The notes beneath the pieces were generated by a model. It saw only the letters and a program-made list of their open reading frames with translations. It did no database searches and was not told the origin of the DNA. Both the position numbers and the translations under genes were made by a program. A stretch of DNA of 64,000 nucleotides from Lepas anatifera (taxonomy: Eukaryota; Arthropoda; Thecostraca; Lepadidae): NCBI GenBank assembly GCA_034440635.1, contig JAOTON010001028.1, forward strand, positions 682,001 to 746,000. The letters are read 5' to 3'. The stretch's first letter is position 1. Each line of letters opens with the position of its first letter. This document shows positions 31,901 to 45,174 of the stretch, one piece after another.

Positions 31901-32545
31901 AAGAGGTTCTAGGAGTCCGAGGACCCCCTTGGGCCAATCTGAACCACTGCAAAGGATTCTCTGATCACGGGGCCCCCAGAATCAGTCTCAGAGGCCCCTG
32001 AAGATTCGTTCTCAGGTCGCCCCGAGTCGGCCTCAGGGCCCTGCCCTGAGAGTCAGTCTCAAGACCCCCGGAAAGTAGATTTCAGGGGGCCCCTGAAAGT
32101 TAGTCTCAGGGGACCCCGAAAGTCGGTCCCCTGAGACTAACTTTCGGGGTGAAAAGTGTTGAGATCGGACTCAGGGGCCCTGAGAGTCGTTCTCAGGGGC
32201 CCCGAGAGTCGGTCTCAGGGGCCCTGAGAGTCGATCTCAGGGAGGGGCTAGCTCGTCCCAGGGGCCCCCAGAGAGTGGTTTTCAGGGTCCCGCGACAGTC
32301 TATTTCAGGGGGCTCCATGAGAGTCAGTCTCAGAGAACCCCAAGAGTCGGTGAAAGGGACCCCGAGGGTCAGTCTTAGAGGACCCCCGATATTCGGTCCC
32401 ATAGTCTTATGGGCGTCTCTCTCAGGAGTCAATATTTACTTTCAGGTGGCCCCAAGAGTTAATCTGGGGGCCCGAGAGTTAGTCTCATTTGATCCGCAGA
32501 GTGCTGGTCTCAGGAGTCCCCCGAGGGGTAATCTTGGGAACCCTC
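31900..32545. repeat. Diverged continuation of the 22-bp minisatellite
   Basis: Copies change toward GAGAGTCGGTCTCAGGGGCC and lose regularity. They end in the GC-rich start of a family C element near 32,560. Confidence 0.7.
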
Positions 32546-32559
32546 GAGATTTACGAAAC

Positions 32560-33410
32560 TCCGGAGGAGGGGGGGCGGGTACCCGCCCTGCCCCTTTTCG
32601 GAGTTTTTTTCGGGGTTCTACGGAGATAGCATAAAAAGGCAGCGCACAGCGCCGCCGTATTTGGTATACTTTTTTCTCTCATCATTTTTACAACTTTTTT
32701 CCAAATTTTAAAGTCAGGTCATCTCAGGTCATGTCACCAGTACAGGTCAAGTGACCTGACCTCAAAAAAGTTTAAGATAGCATAAATCGGAACAGGATAA
32801 ACTTATCTGATTGAAACAACTCATATCACTAATGGGCCCACCGAGTTCTCTAAAATATGTTCCGGTATTTTTTTTAAATCGATGACCTAAGGTCAGGTAC
32901 GAGCCATGACCTCTCCATTGGAAATACATGGGAAAAATGGTTTTAACTGAATAACTTAGTAACGGATGGTGATAGAGCGTTTATTCTAGCTGCATTAAAT
33001 TTTCATTGTCTCTGCGGTTCTAATGATATTCATTTTATCTAATTTAACCTTGACCTGACCTCAGGTCAGGTCAAATCTTTTATTTGACCTAGCAAGGTCA
33101 TATTATATATCATTCGATTTGCGGCTTGCTGCGAGGATTCATAGAGTTCAAATCGTTTTGTTCTATCTCTACTTGTTTAGATGTAATGGCTAAAAAACCT
33201 TCATTTACATGCTATCCCTATGACGGTAGGTTTTGACCTCTAGTGACCTTCAATGTGACCTGACAAGAAATGGTTAAAATATTTTCGATGGAAAAGTCGA
33301 TGGGCTACCCAACACCGTTTACCGTTTTTCGCTACCTGGCGTGGTTCTCGAGATCTTAGGGGGGTGGGGGGTGGGGCGGGAACCCGCCACCGCCAGTCAA
33401 AGCGAAGGTG
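32560..33410 (+). mobile_element. Family C element, copy 1 (non-autonomous)
   Basis: It matches 56,540-57,420 in order: GGCGGGTACCC, GCGCCGCCGTA..TGGTATA, the TCATCTCAGGTCA cluster, TTTGCGGCTTGCTGCGAGGA, CTTCATTTACATGCTATCCC, and a terminal GGCTCAG..ACCACCGT. No coding capacity. Many TGACCT/AGGTCA motifs. Confidence 0.75.
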
Positions 33411-33412
33411 GC

Positions 33413-34320
33413 TCAGACCACCGTCGCAGGACGTGCCGCCCCCAGGTTAGAGGCCGAGGCAGATCCCTGCCCACGCTCCCCGCCCCCAAGAGGGACCGGG
33501 GATGGAGCTGCAGGACCAGGAGCGGCATGCCGCGCCCGCTCCCCGCGAGAAGGCACCGGAGGAGGTGCCGCCACCGACTCAGATGCCGGGGCAGCGGACT
33601 GGCCAGAAATGACCAGTCCCATCCTTCCGGCCAGGCGGACGAAGTCCGTCATGGTGAGGGACCGGATGACCTCCTCCCGGTGTCCTGAGGCTGCCTCGCG
33701 TTGCACCCGGAGGCCGTCGCCGTGGCGTAACTTTTCTTTGGATGGGACGCCTCGTAAGCATCACTAGCTTCGCGGAAGCTCATCTTACCCGGTACCTTGA
33801 GTTTCATAATTTATTTTTCTCGCTCTAGTGTGGGACATTTCCTGTCATATGTTGCATGAGGTGTTTGATCGTGTTCGCAGTTCACACAGAACAGTACTTC
33901 TGATTGGCAGTCGTCCGCTACATGCTCCTTCGAGCGGCAACGAGCGCATGCCGTTTGACCCTTGCAGGAGGCAGTTGTGTGGCCATAGCGCTGGCACTTA
34001 AAACATCTCAGCGGAAATGACACGTAAGGCCTAGTACAGACCCTTTCGTAACCAACATACCATCTGGCAACTCATCTCTATCAAAAGTCAAAACAACTGA
34101 ATCCGTTTCAAGCACATCGGGACCTCTCTTAATGTTCAATCTCTTGGCCTCGACTAAGCCTGATTCCGATAAGCCATCGACAATCTCTTCCTCACTGATC
34201 CTCGCAGCTCCGGGCACCGTTTTACACCATTTACGAACCCACCAACCCACCGGGGCGGGTGTTAAGCCATCTGCAGTACTCAATTATGTGACAAGAAGGG
34301 CTCTTCTGACCATGGGAGCC
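33413..34320 (-). pseudogene. Retrotransposon gag-like (zinc-knuckle) ORF fragment
   Basis: On the minus strand, about 34,283-34,008 encodes a basic segment, then 34,023-33,811 encodes CFKCQRYGHTTASCKGQTAC with CARCRSKEHVADDC and CVNCEHDQTPHATYDRKCP. These are CCHC-type knuckles of non-LTR retrotransposon ORF1 (Jockey/CR1-like layout). The frame continues, with breaks, into KVPGKMSFREASDAYEASHP and a Pro-rich part to 33,413. No reverse transcriptase follows, so this is a truncated relic. Confidence 0.7.
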
Positions 34321-34329
34321 TCCTGAAAA

Positions 34330-37300
34330 AGAGAGGGTCCTGTGAACGACTATCACCCATTAATTATATAATTAGAATTCATTCAGGTAAATAATTGAGA
34401 AATATAAATTATTAGTTAAGAACATGATGTCACGTGGGATATCAAAAGCAGAACAGTGTATCATAATAAAACAGATTTTACCTAAGAAATAGAAAGTAGG
34501 GCAATCACCAACGAACATAGACAGCCGTGCACCGTGGCCTCAGGCTACCTGGAGATCGGCGTCAGCGGTATCGAAAGGATGTAATAGGAGCATGGCCAAT
34601 GCCAAAGGCATACGGCGACATTCGTGTCGTTAAACATGCATACCTACTCATTGCCTCGTACATCCTGTGAGTTGCCTTAGACCCTCCTTGTTTACACGCT
34701 CAGAACTAATTATCCTACGCATGGGTGGAAATCCCGGGGGGTTGGGGGGTCAGGACCCCCTGGGTTTTGGGTCTCCCATAGGCTTTGTAAAGGGCTTGTA
34801 TTGCTATGCCAGCGTTAGCCCACCTAGGATCCCCCTGGATCCAGAAAGGATGTCCAACCATGATCCTACGCATCAAATGATTATTTTAGCATCTCAAACT
34901 TCTAGCCCTGCATACACATAAAATGTTGGTGTACCGTGTGTATTGTATTGCCATCAAATGTGTGGATTGAAAAAAATAATCGAAAATCTCTAACATGTAC
35001 TCTAATATCGAAAACTACTTGATCCGAAATAAGCGCCTACAATGTTGCCCGCATAGCCTATTCACATACCGAGCTAATTTAATGACCTCCTGTGTTTCCA
35101 GTGCTATCGACAACGCACACTGTACAAACACCTAACCCATATATCAACCCACATGCATAGAATGCTCCTTCACCTGTCCCCCTCCCTCAGGCACAACCAC
35201 CACCATTCTTAGCACCGCACATGCAGCTTTTATAATCTGCCTCGCGACCGCTCCCTAACCTCTCCTAACCACTCTTACCTCTGTGCCCGCAGGTAAGTGG
35301 CAGCCAGAGCATGGCGGCCGCTGATTGGTGCAGGGGCGTTTACTTGTTTCGCGAGAAATCCCGATGAAATTTATCCACGAAATTAATAGAGTATTCTATT
35401 AGATTCTCCTCCATATTTTCTCTTAAAACTCGGTAAACCATGAGGGAGATGTATGTACTAACATTGTCTTTTTCCAAACATTCGTTGCCATACTTTGTTC
35501 TCTATTTGCTTATAAGTTCCACCATCCGAGGCTGGTCTCTGGCACAGGTGAGACGGCGGCAGTCAGCACTGGCCAGCTGGTGGCCGAGTTCGCTGAAATC
35601 AAGAGTGTCGCGATGGGTTTCTGCTGAGTGGAGAGGGAGTGGGGCCTGGTTCCGTAGGCAACCGAGCGAAGGAGGAGAGAGGAGTACACAAAGCTGAAAC
35701 TTGACCATCAGACGAGTTATAGAGAGTGAGGACTTATGAGAGCGCTCCCAAAGCACAGCCAGATAATACACCAGAAGAGGGAAGCACGTGTTGCTTTGCT
35801 CCATGCAGGATGGTGAAATGACACGAAGTTCAATCGGGACTAAAAGCATTCTCTACGTTTTAGCGCACCTCACCTTTCTGAAACCATACCGCGAAAACTA
35901 AGTCTATGGCGAAACTCGAAAGTCACAGGCTATGGAATGTTTTTTTGTTTAAGCAGGCAATTCTCAATAGATCCATCAAACCAACATGGATTTTCGAAAA
36001 CTACTGGGGCTGCCGAAATCCGAAAGCTGATTACGAGAGCGTTCAAAGAACCATTTTATTATAAAGAATATTTTCAAAAGACTGCAGCCCCCTTGGCACA
36101 AGAAACCAAGTTGCACTGCCTAATATGATCTTATACTGGGCACCCCACTTCCCGAGATATGAGTCCACACTCCATCCCTCAAGGTGATTTGAAAATTTCA
36201 TTAGCGGTGTAACATCTAGTTGGGCACTGAGCATATACTTAGAAAACATACTCCTAAAGCATAAACATGTTTTGTAAAAAAAATAAATTAGACAGTGCTA
36301 GTGACAGTGAACAGTATACCCACCACCAGTCTGTTAGAGCTTCTGTCCAGTGAGAAGAATCATTTAGCGGTATGGGCAACAATTGCCCAAGCAGTTGCAT
36401 TATCTAAAAGCTATCATCATTATGATGATAAGATTCCCAACCACTCTGGGATCAGCGCCAGAGCGTTTTCTCAATACTACCAGACAGGATGTGATCTGGA
36501 CCGTTCAGGCTTTTCGACAAATATCATTTCTCCAGGTATGTTACGCTGAAAGTTTTGCCAATAAGTTTGGGTTAAAATTTGCATGAACCGTCATGATCTA
36601 GGCCAGCACATTTAGTGGAAACGCATGCATTGTTATTTGAAACACACCGCCGTTACCACACACAGAACCGTGTTCTGTATTATTTGTGCCTGATGCGTTG
36701 TATTTTTCGTTAGCAAGTGTCTTATACGTGCAAAAATTTAATCCCGTGAATATATCATAAAACATAATTAAAATAGAAAAAATATCAAAACATACTCACC
36801 AACACAAATAACGTGGAATCCTATCATATTTAAGGATATTTGGCGAAACAATAATTACGTTGTATTGTATTGTATGAGCGTTTGATCACCAGCAGGCCCA
36901 GCTCAATAATGGTCCAGTCAAGCTATCAAATTTAACCTAGAGAACCTCGACATGGCTCCGATATTTCTTTCATGGGTGTCATACTAAACAGTGAAGATGG
37001 GGCCGTCGTTGACCTGTATAATAACTTCACACGCCTATGGGAAGTTTGAGCAACAGGGATGTAGCCTGCACGAGCAGGAATGGGCTAATACATTACCTGC
37101 TGATAGAAACCCCCCCACAACTACTACTTGGAAATCGCTAAACTGGAGTTTTGACCTCATGCAAATTACATGGGTACCACCCGAACCTCCAATGAACCTC
37201 AATGCTTAAAATCGCACATCACACGAGCATTATGCACGTGCGAAGCACAAAAACGACATTTTAGGCTAATATGACCCTTTTTACATAGCTTTCGAGCAAG

Positions 37301-38670
37301 AAACATGGGGGCAGATGCGAAGTAACTTGGCCTCTTATGTTGATCAACATGTTAGCCGTGTGTGCGCCTGTGCATGAGCAGGGTGGTGTCGGCCGACAGC
37401 CTTATGAGCTCGTGGCAGAAAAGTATTTTTGGTCTGAAATTCTCCGCCTAAATATATGCCCTGTCGAACCAATACCTGTGCTGCTATATTTGCTACACCA
37501 CCGCAATTTCGGAATAATATTAGCACCCGCCCCGGTGGGCCTCCGAGCCACTTTCGCCATGGTGAGGGGTGTTCAAACACCCCCTTGAACTCGGCTCCTA
37601 TACAGGATAGCAACAAAACGTGAAAGCTGGTGGATAGCTCATACACATTCATGAAGAAACTATGGCCATCACTTTTTGGCTCGGGTCAATATTTAGGTCA
37701 TGACAATCCAAAGAAGGTGGCATGTTAGAGAAGAGTTTCGGGGCCTTAGTGTCTGACAGAGTTAAGCTAGAATAATTGTTTAGGCACCATTTGTTTCCTC
37801 TCGTTACGACGCATCGAATGATTTGTAAAATAACTATACCATGGACTACTGTACTGGACGGGCAACTCGCCCCTCACGGGCGACAGCGGCGGCCGGGGCC
37901 AAATAGAGTGTGCGACACTAGCGCCACGGTGGCAGACTTTGTGGCAGATAGGACAGCGGCCGGAGCGTCGCCATTTTTAACGTGTGGAGTATTGACGGAG
38001 AGTGTGCGTCTCGCGTTGAAAACGTGAATAGCTGTGTTATATTGGGCTGTTTAGAATTTATTGAATACGTGTAGTTATTTTAAGAAACGTGTTTTGGTAA
38101 TTTGGTGGGTGAATTCGGTCAGAGAACCGCTATTAAACTATATATTGTCGGGAATGTCTGGTCCTCCTCCATGCCCTGTTGCGCTGTGGCCACGGGGTAG
38201 TTCGACCAAGGATAGATAGGTATATACTTATTTGAATGCCACAATTGTGACTTGTTTGGGCTCTTGCCTTTCTTGGCAGACTGGTGCTGTGCTGTAGAGT
38301 TCTTTTCCAATTTGGTTCATGTATGCAGAATGATGACATGGCCATTTAAAAGATACTGCTCCAACTTGTTCATTTCCAAGTACTTATAGAATAAAGGCAG
38401 TTTGATTCCTTCCATACATCACAACCATGGAATATAGATACCTGGAACGGAAGGCTCGTTGATTTCTGGGATGCTTTTGTGGGGCTCATTAAAAAGAATT
38501 GGGTAAATAGCCAAGAACATTAAAATATAGACGGCAGTAAAATATTCAACAAAAAACAGGCCTTTGCGCGTGCCTTACTTCAACCCAGAGGAAACAACTA
38601 CTACTGAGGTATTATTTATCCAATATAAACCTAAATAATTGCATAATAGCCATAAAATATGAATGCAAAA
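34330..38670. other. Intergenic, scattered repeat fragments
   Basis: It contains a partial fold-back arm at 34,725-34,850. At 37,500-37,640 there is an element end (GGGGTGTTCAAACACCCCC and GCTGGTGGATAGCTCATACA) also seen at 45,880 and 50,830. Open frames at 35,440-36,580 and elsewhere have no recognisable domain. No host gene supported. Confidence 0.35.
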
Positions 38671-38675
38671 TCAGC

Positions 38676-38856
38676 GTGAGCCCGGATTCGAACCCGGAAC
38701 ACTACGATTGCTAGACAAGCATGCTGCCAACTGAGCTATTGAGCAACGAAATTACCATTATGAAAATGAAAAGTTCCACCCGTGCGATTCGAACCCAGGA
38801 TCTTTCGCTTACTAGACGAGGCTAAACACACTGCGCTATTACGGCTCTGGGCCCGC
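38676..38856 (-). ncRNA. Two adjacent tRNA-like sequences
   Basis: On the minus strand, 38,856-38,780 and 38,750-38,676 each have A- and B-box-like segments (AATAGCGCAGTGTG ... GGTTCGAATCG and AATAGCTCAGTTGGCAGC ... GGTTCGAATCC) around a shared GTCTAG centre. D- and acceptor-stem pairing is poor in both as read by eye, so they are probably tRNA pseudogenes or tRNA-derived repeats. Confidence 0.45.
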
Positions 38857-38859
38857 GCG

Positions 38860-39390
38860 CGCTTAAAACATGTTATAATACAAGTTGAGCTGCAGTATCA
38901 GATTCTGATTTCTCCTGCACTTTGCTCTAAGATTTTAGGTATTTCATGCCTAAAATGTATTTTAGCGGACGCACCACAGATTGGGCTTTCCGAAATGCAT
39001 GGTCGTTTTCCTGTGCAAGCCACAGTTTATAAGTAATGACGCATCAAAGTCATCGGCCACCACATCTCCCATAGACTTTACATTGGTCCTTACCGAGCTT
39101 TACTTACCGAAGGATTTTTTCATGTCCTAGATTGGCACCCAAAAGCGGGCGGGTTTGCATTGAGGTCTCCATTCCAGGTATCTCTATTCCATGATCACAA
39201 CTATCGAGTTATTTAGTCACATTCTGGTGTATGCTGTAAGCACTTCAGTTGCAATAGAAAAATGAGATTTTTCATGCTCGGCCTGATCATCATTTTGGGA
39301 AACTTGGAGCGATACTGAAATTCAACCAAAAAACAAAATGATTGCTATTAAGTCTCAGCACAGGTACTTCAAATGTGGCATGTACTCTCA
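38860..39390. other. Intergenic, nothing recognised
   Basis: AT-rich DNA between the tRNA-like pair and the third TTAA MITE. Confidence 0.3.
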
Positions 39391-39391
39391 G

Positions 39392-39836
39392 TTAAAGGGA
39401 ATGTGGCACCTTGGTTGAATCCTAAAATGTAGTGTAATTAGGGTAACTTTTAGCTGAAAATCATGGAAGCGGGCATAATTTCTCTGAAAAATGTACAATA
39501 AGCTCTATATTTTGATTTTTCAATCATCTTCTAGGGAAAGATATATCTGTTTGTGGATAATGCCATGATCTGGCAACCAGTACCATATTCAATAGACTTC
39601 AAGGGCTTTGATTGGGTGATGCTCACAGTGACATCAGCATGTGTCATCATACCAACAGCTGGCAACTGTGGCTTGCTGCTAAGGTTACAGGTGCATTTCA
39701 GGTAGTTTTTAGCTTTTCTCTACTGAAATTTTGGGTTTGAAGACAAATGATATATAGAGTACCAGGTTTTCTGGCATGCTTTACAACTTGGCTGTCTGAG
39801 TTAAAATAATGTTACAATGGATCCACATTCCCTTCA
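39392..39836 (+). mobile_element. TTAA-bounded MITE, copy 3 of 4 (most diverged)
   Basis: It starts TTAAAGGGAATGTGGCACC and ends CCACATTCCCTTCAA, where the terminal TTAA is mutated. CpG sites of the other copies are mostly TG or CA here, which suggests the oldest insertion of the four. Confidence 0.85.
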
Positions 39837-39839
39837 ATG

Positions 39840-42735
39840 TCAGAAAAACAACCCTTGTTATAATGGTTAAACTCAAGAAAATAATCTTTGTTACCTAAAC
39901 TTATCCAAATTAGTAAAATAATTAACATCATTGCTACAGAAGTCCACAATTTTACTATCATGTTTTTTCCAATGGCTCATTGTCCCATGCTTAACATTGC
40001 ACCTGGCCAACAGTTATGTCCCTAAATTTCAGCGACATTTGAATTTGATAAATGAATTTCAGCTACTTACGCCTCACTGAATCTGTTCTTACTAAATTCA
40101 TTTTTTACTAATACTATGTTGGCATTGCTGCCTGATGTAACCCTACTTTCACCACATACATTTTATGCATGTATTGCATGTTGCATGTACAGCTGTTCTT
40201 GCATGCCTGCATGGTCTTCATGCTTACGTTTTCTTCCTTAGTAGTTGTTTGATGACACACTGGAAATTAGTGTGTATCATTGATCTCTCTTGAACGTCGA
40301 ATTCTTCCTTTTTGTATGAGGTTGGTGCATTTTCACATCAGTGAGCACATGCCAATAAGTTTTGGTAATTGTAATGTAAGGGCCATTCCAGGACAAACGT
40401 CCAGGCAAGTTCACCATGGCCCGTTATATTTCAACCAATTTTTTCCATGGTACTCTTTACGCCGCCGGGACGGTGCCTCGAATGATCGTGCCTACGTCCT
40501 TCCAGAGGAAGGGGTTAACCGGCAGCAGGGTGGCCTGTGTGCACCTGGACGCCTCGGTGCCAACAGTTTTTTGCACCATGCTGGGAGGGTGCGCGACCGC
40601 TTGGCAGAATTCTTTAACTTCCCAGAGGGTTCTGTTCCCTGGCAGGAGGCGGTCGTGCCGAGGGGTATGCGTGCGTACAACTAAGTGGGGCGTCACTATC
40701 AGATAAACAGACCGACTCTCACAGACGGACACGCCGAGCGACCGAAACAGACTCTTCGGTGGAAGGACATGGACGAGATCATTCGGTTAAATTTTTTTCA
40801 CTCTATGTGTCAGCATGGAGCATGAGTGATGTGTTACTATGACTTGTATATTGAATAGTAACACCATTTCTATATTTATATGTCAAGTAACTGTTCGCTG
40901 TTATTTTCACCCAGGTACCGGAACAGGATCTAACGGCCCAGAAGTTTGCGCAGGATCCGTGTGTATATAATTCAATATCCCTGAGTCCACCGCCAAGGCT
41001 GACCCCTCCCATCGTCAGATGTGAATTACGTTTGTGGTTGTTGTGTGTGTGCTGCCTCGTTTTCGGCGAAGTGCTGTGCTTGTTGTCTCCTTGTTATCCC
41101 CCTATTTACGCGCGTGCATTGGCGTGATTAAAACCAGTCTTTAACAGTCAGTGGCTGGGGGATCCGGACGCGCGGTAGACAGCGCGCAGCTGCGCGGGGG
41201 CGTAAGTTAGCGCGCAGGGGCTTTTGGAGGGATCCATCGGCGCGCAGCTAAGTTGTGGCGGAAGTAGTGTCGTAACTCGCCGTCTTACGCGCTAACTTTC
41301 CGCGTCTTCTCAACAGCGCGGAAGACAGCGCGGAAGCCTGTATGATTCTTTTAAAGTAACAAAAAGATATTGGAAATGTTAGTGAATCCAAGTTATATGG
41401 CTTGCGTTCGACAAAACATGTATTTATGATAATAATCGAGGCCCACCAACTCCCGACATCTCACAGGGAAATCCTCAGAAGAGACACAGGCGAATAGAAA
41501 CGTAGATCACTGCAGCTGTGGCAGTGGATCACCAGCCGTAATGCTAACTGCCCTCCAATAAACAATGTTGTTCGCCCCAGGACGTATCTCACGTTTCGTA
41601 CTACTCACCGTCCCCGAGCGGTCGCGTCGAGGCTCGAACGCCAGGGATCGAGCAGTTCTCCCTGAACTGTGAGCGTGAGCATTCTTAAAAAATCTGGTGC
41701 TGTTTGAAAGGCAGAAAGATGAGGAAAATGGGGCCAAATTCATAGGCGGAATGCAAAAGCGGCACTAAATTCACTCCCCGAGCCAGGCTTTTTGGAGCCA
41801 GCCCGGCTCATCTCTCCCCAGTGCTCCGACTAAACCAATGACACCGTAGTACAACGAGGAAAAAGTGTGTTTCGTGAAGCCCGTGTCCTGCCCAGATAAA
41901 TTGACTTGAGTTAGGCATAAAAACGCATTCGGAGTAAGCCAAATCATATCGGTTTCACATGTATGCCTCATTTATTTGGAAATCCCACTTATAAATTGTC
42001 GTTTACGGATAAAGTTTTTCCCTTTATCCTATCCGAGAACTTTTATCATCACCTCACCTCCCAGCGCGGGGCCGTGTCTTCCGCTCATCCCCTCCCCCAC
42101 AGTCGGCCAGGAAATCCGACACCGTACAGCAGTCAGCAGGCTGTAACCTATGACGTGAGTTTACGACGGCGAGAAAAGCACCGTATTCTATGGGAATTTT
42201 AGCCTTAGCGCCTATTTACTATGGTCGCCAGAGGCATTCACCGCCGCCTCAGATTGCCCCAGATGATACGCGCTAACCTCCGCGCGATCGCTCTCTCCCG
42301 AACATCCCTCCAAATCGCTTACGCGCAAACTTATATAAGGGACTATACCGGACGGTTAAAGGTGAAGGGTCGAGTTATTGGGCGCTCACAGCGGACTGGG
42401 GGCTTCCAAGCAGTATGACACTAAGCTTTCGTGTTTTCGTGTGCCGGCCGCATATAGATAGGACCTTCTCGTCTCAAACCTCGCTAATCGACTACTGTGG
42501 GATAAGCTGCCAGATAGGTAAGAAATACAGAATGCAGACTGCCTAGCTGTAAAGTGAAACACTAATCGGTCTAATCAGCGTGGGGGATGGGACGCTAAGA
42601 CTTCGTTATGTTGATGTGAATTTCCAGGGTATTGACGGATGTGTATTATGCGTATGCCGGCGGACACGCGCCGCCTATACCACAGACCATCAGCGCCCTC
42701 TAAAATGGCGAGGGCGCCACCTGGAACGTGATCGC
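39840..42735. other. Intergenic, with a GC-rich patch near 41,150-41,340
   Basis: Open frames at 40,280-40,730 have no recognisable domain. The segment 41,160-41,340 is dense in CGCG/GCGC (for example GACAGCGCGCAGCTGCGCGG). A tRNA-like B-box (GCGTTCGAGCCTC, minus strand) sits near 41,630. None supports a host gene. Confidence 0.3.
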
Positions 42736-42739
42736 TGTC

Positions 42740-43769
42740 TTAACCCGCGCCCCACCGGGGGTCCAGCGCCTCCTTCGCCCCACCGGGGGGCCATCGATGG
42801 CCCCCTCTAACTCCGAAAATATGGGCGTTAGCGCAAATCTGCAAACTGCAATAGCAAGCTCGCGTGAATTCAGAAAGAAATTACTTCACATGTTTTAGTG
42901 CTCAGGTCAATTGTTTGACCTCCAGAGGTCAAATTAGGTCAAGATCGGCTATTTTCACTCAAATATGCAATGCTTAAGCAAACTGACCATAACTCTTATG
43001 CCATTAGAGCTATTGAAGTCTGGTAAAGTACATTTGATAGAAAATTGTCAGTACTTTTTCCGCTATGTGAAACGTAAAGACCTCCCGCCAGTGGTTTGAC
43101 CTCCAGAGGTCACCTCGTGACCTAAGATGACCTGAGGTCACGAAAGGTCAGAAAGTGACCTTGCCGTATATAAAATGAAAGCCAATGACGAGACAAACAC
43201 GATGGTGTTTGTTTCAGCGCTCTAGCTTAATTAGGTCAAAAGTTATTGCAAAATACTGTTTTTGACCCCTGGTGACCTTGGATGACCTTGGAGAGGTCAA
43301 AGGGCAAATATGGCCCCTGGAATCCGTGAAAGGGTGTCCAAGAACGCTTTTCTGACCAAGCTGAGCATTTTCAATCGCTTTTGTGACTTTTAGATCATAA
43401 GACAGCTTTTCCCCATGCTTTTTCAATGGGAGAGGTCACCTCGTGACCTGAACTCAGGGCACGAAATCGAAAAATCCCGGATATACACCTTTTAGACCCT
43501 GGAGGGGCCATAAAGTGTAGGAAGTTTCAAATCGATCGACTTCGAAATGTAGCTCTTGCAGAGCTCTAAAGTTGAAGTGAGGTGACCTTCGTTGACCTCG
43601 TCTGGTGACCTGACCTTGGGTGACCCGGGGTAAAAAATTTCAGGGATGGTGGCAAAATGATGCAGTGAGAGGTAGAACCCTCAACCGCGATGCTGCGCCT
43701 CTTCGTTTTTCTGCTATCCCGGAACAACCTTAGGGGGCCATCGATGGCCCCCGGTGGGGCGAGGGTTAA
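42740..43769 (+). mobile_element. Family A TTAA-bounded element, copy 1
   Basis: It starts TTAACCCGCGCCCCACCGGG and ends GGTGGGGCGAGGGTTAA. TTAA targets and termini beginning CCC are typical of piggyBac-type transposons. Subterminal palindromes GGGGCCATCGATGGCCCC lie at both ends. 1,030 bp, no open frame for a transposase. Rich in TGACCT/AGGTCA motifs. Confidence 0.8.
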
Positions 43770-45170
43770 ACCCTAGGTGCGGGAACTTCTTTCAAGTTTG
43801 GGATGAGGGCAGCATTTCGTCACCGTCACAAAAGTAACTTGTATATCAAGTGAAAGTCAATGATGAGCAATATACGATGCCGTTCAATTCAGCGCTCGAG
43901 CTTGATTAGGTTAAAAAATTATCGTAAAAATACTGTTTTTGACACTGGTGACCTGTGATGACTTCCTCCAGGCCAATTGGCAAATGTAACGAAACGAAAC
44001 GATTGTTTGTTCTGGATCTGTTTGCTCCCGTGCCATGGTTTGGGAAGTGGGGATCTGTAAGTAGCATGCGCGGATCCAGTGAGTGCAGGTGCTCCGTCAT
44101 CGACCTTCGGCCATACGCGAATCCGGGCAGGGGCGGACTTAGTCCCGAGTTTTGGGGGTGCAAACCCATTTCTGCTCTCTCCATGGGCGACGTGCAATAC
44201 GGGTGCTCGATAGACCTAGTATAAGCTACCTTTCGATGATCGCTCTTCTGAGGGGGATGGGAGCGATTTTTTTGCTCTACAGACCTAGTGTAAACACCTT
44301 CCAAATATTTCTCCGGCGTTAGGGGGACCAAAAGCTAGTTTACCCCACCCCACCAGCGCTTTGGAGGGAGAGGCCATGGTCGGAATCCCCTTGCATCTGC
44401 CAATGGATCCAGGTGGGGAGAAGGAGGGGGGGCAAAGTGCCTTCCGATCGACTCGGCATCTCATGAAATAGTCACGGCGCTCCCCTGAAATTTCGCTTTC
44501 CAGCCCTCCCCCTCAGGGTTCGAAAATGGAAGCGACCTTTCAGGGGGCGCCACCGACCTTTCAGGGGGCGCCGTGACCATTTCAGGGGGCGCCGAGGGTC
44601 GATAGGGGACACGTCCCCCTTGCCCCCTGGATCCGCCTATGCACCGGTAGGATTTTAGCGCCCACCTAGTAGGTATTGCCATTTAAAAGTGGCGCCCTTG
44701 TTGCACTGCAGATGGCATGATCATTGCATTCCCCAAGGGCTACCCAGCACAGTCAAGACTTGTCTTGAATTACCTCGTTTGACCTTGAAGATCATCACCT
44801 AGGTCAATGAAAATAGGATGAAGGCAAGAACATTATGGTCCGCACCCCCCCAACGCGATCTTTCCTGAGCTTGGTTTCCTAGGTCATAGGGGATGCCTAC
44901 CAACCTCTCCCCCTCCTTCAGTGCAGGTGTTACGGGTTGCGTTCCGATTTAACGAAGCAATATGCCCGTGATTGTTAAAAAAAAGTTAAATTGTCACCAT
45001 CCTCCCGCTGACCTTTATAAATAGTCACAAAATGATAAGGAAAGGGTGACGTGCGGTTTCTTCTCTATTACCGGCACTGCTTCGGTGACGCGCCGTCCTA
45101 TCTGCCACCCGGACGGCCGCTAGGTGGCAGTGGCGGCGGCGCTGTCGCCGATAACAATGGGGATTTAAGA
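43770..45170. other. Intergenic, transposon fragments
   Basis: Near 43,800-43,960 is another partial family A-like 3' segment. 44,100-44,660 has GC-rich element termini (GGCAGGGGCGGACTTAG, CCCCTGGATCCGCC). No gene. Confidence 0.4.
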
Positions 45171-45174
45171 GAGT

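Noticed and set aside
33341..33767. GC-rich plus-strand frames of 115-119 residues
   Set aside because: The complementary strand carries the zinc-knuckle retrotransposon fragment; the plus frames have no domain.
40280..40732. Overlapping frames of 90-134 residues, possibly a small gene
   Set aside because: No recognisable motif, no consistent frame preference, and competing open frames on both strands.
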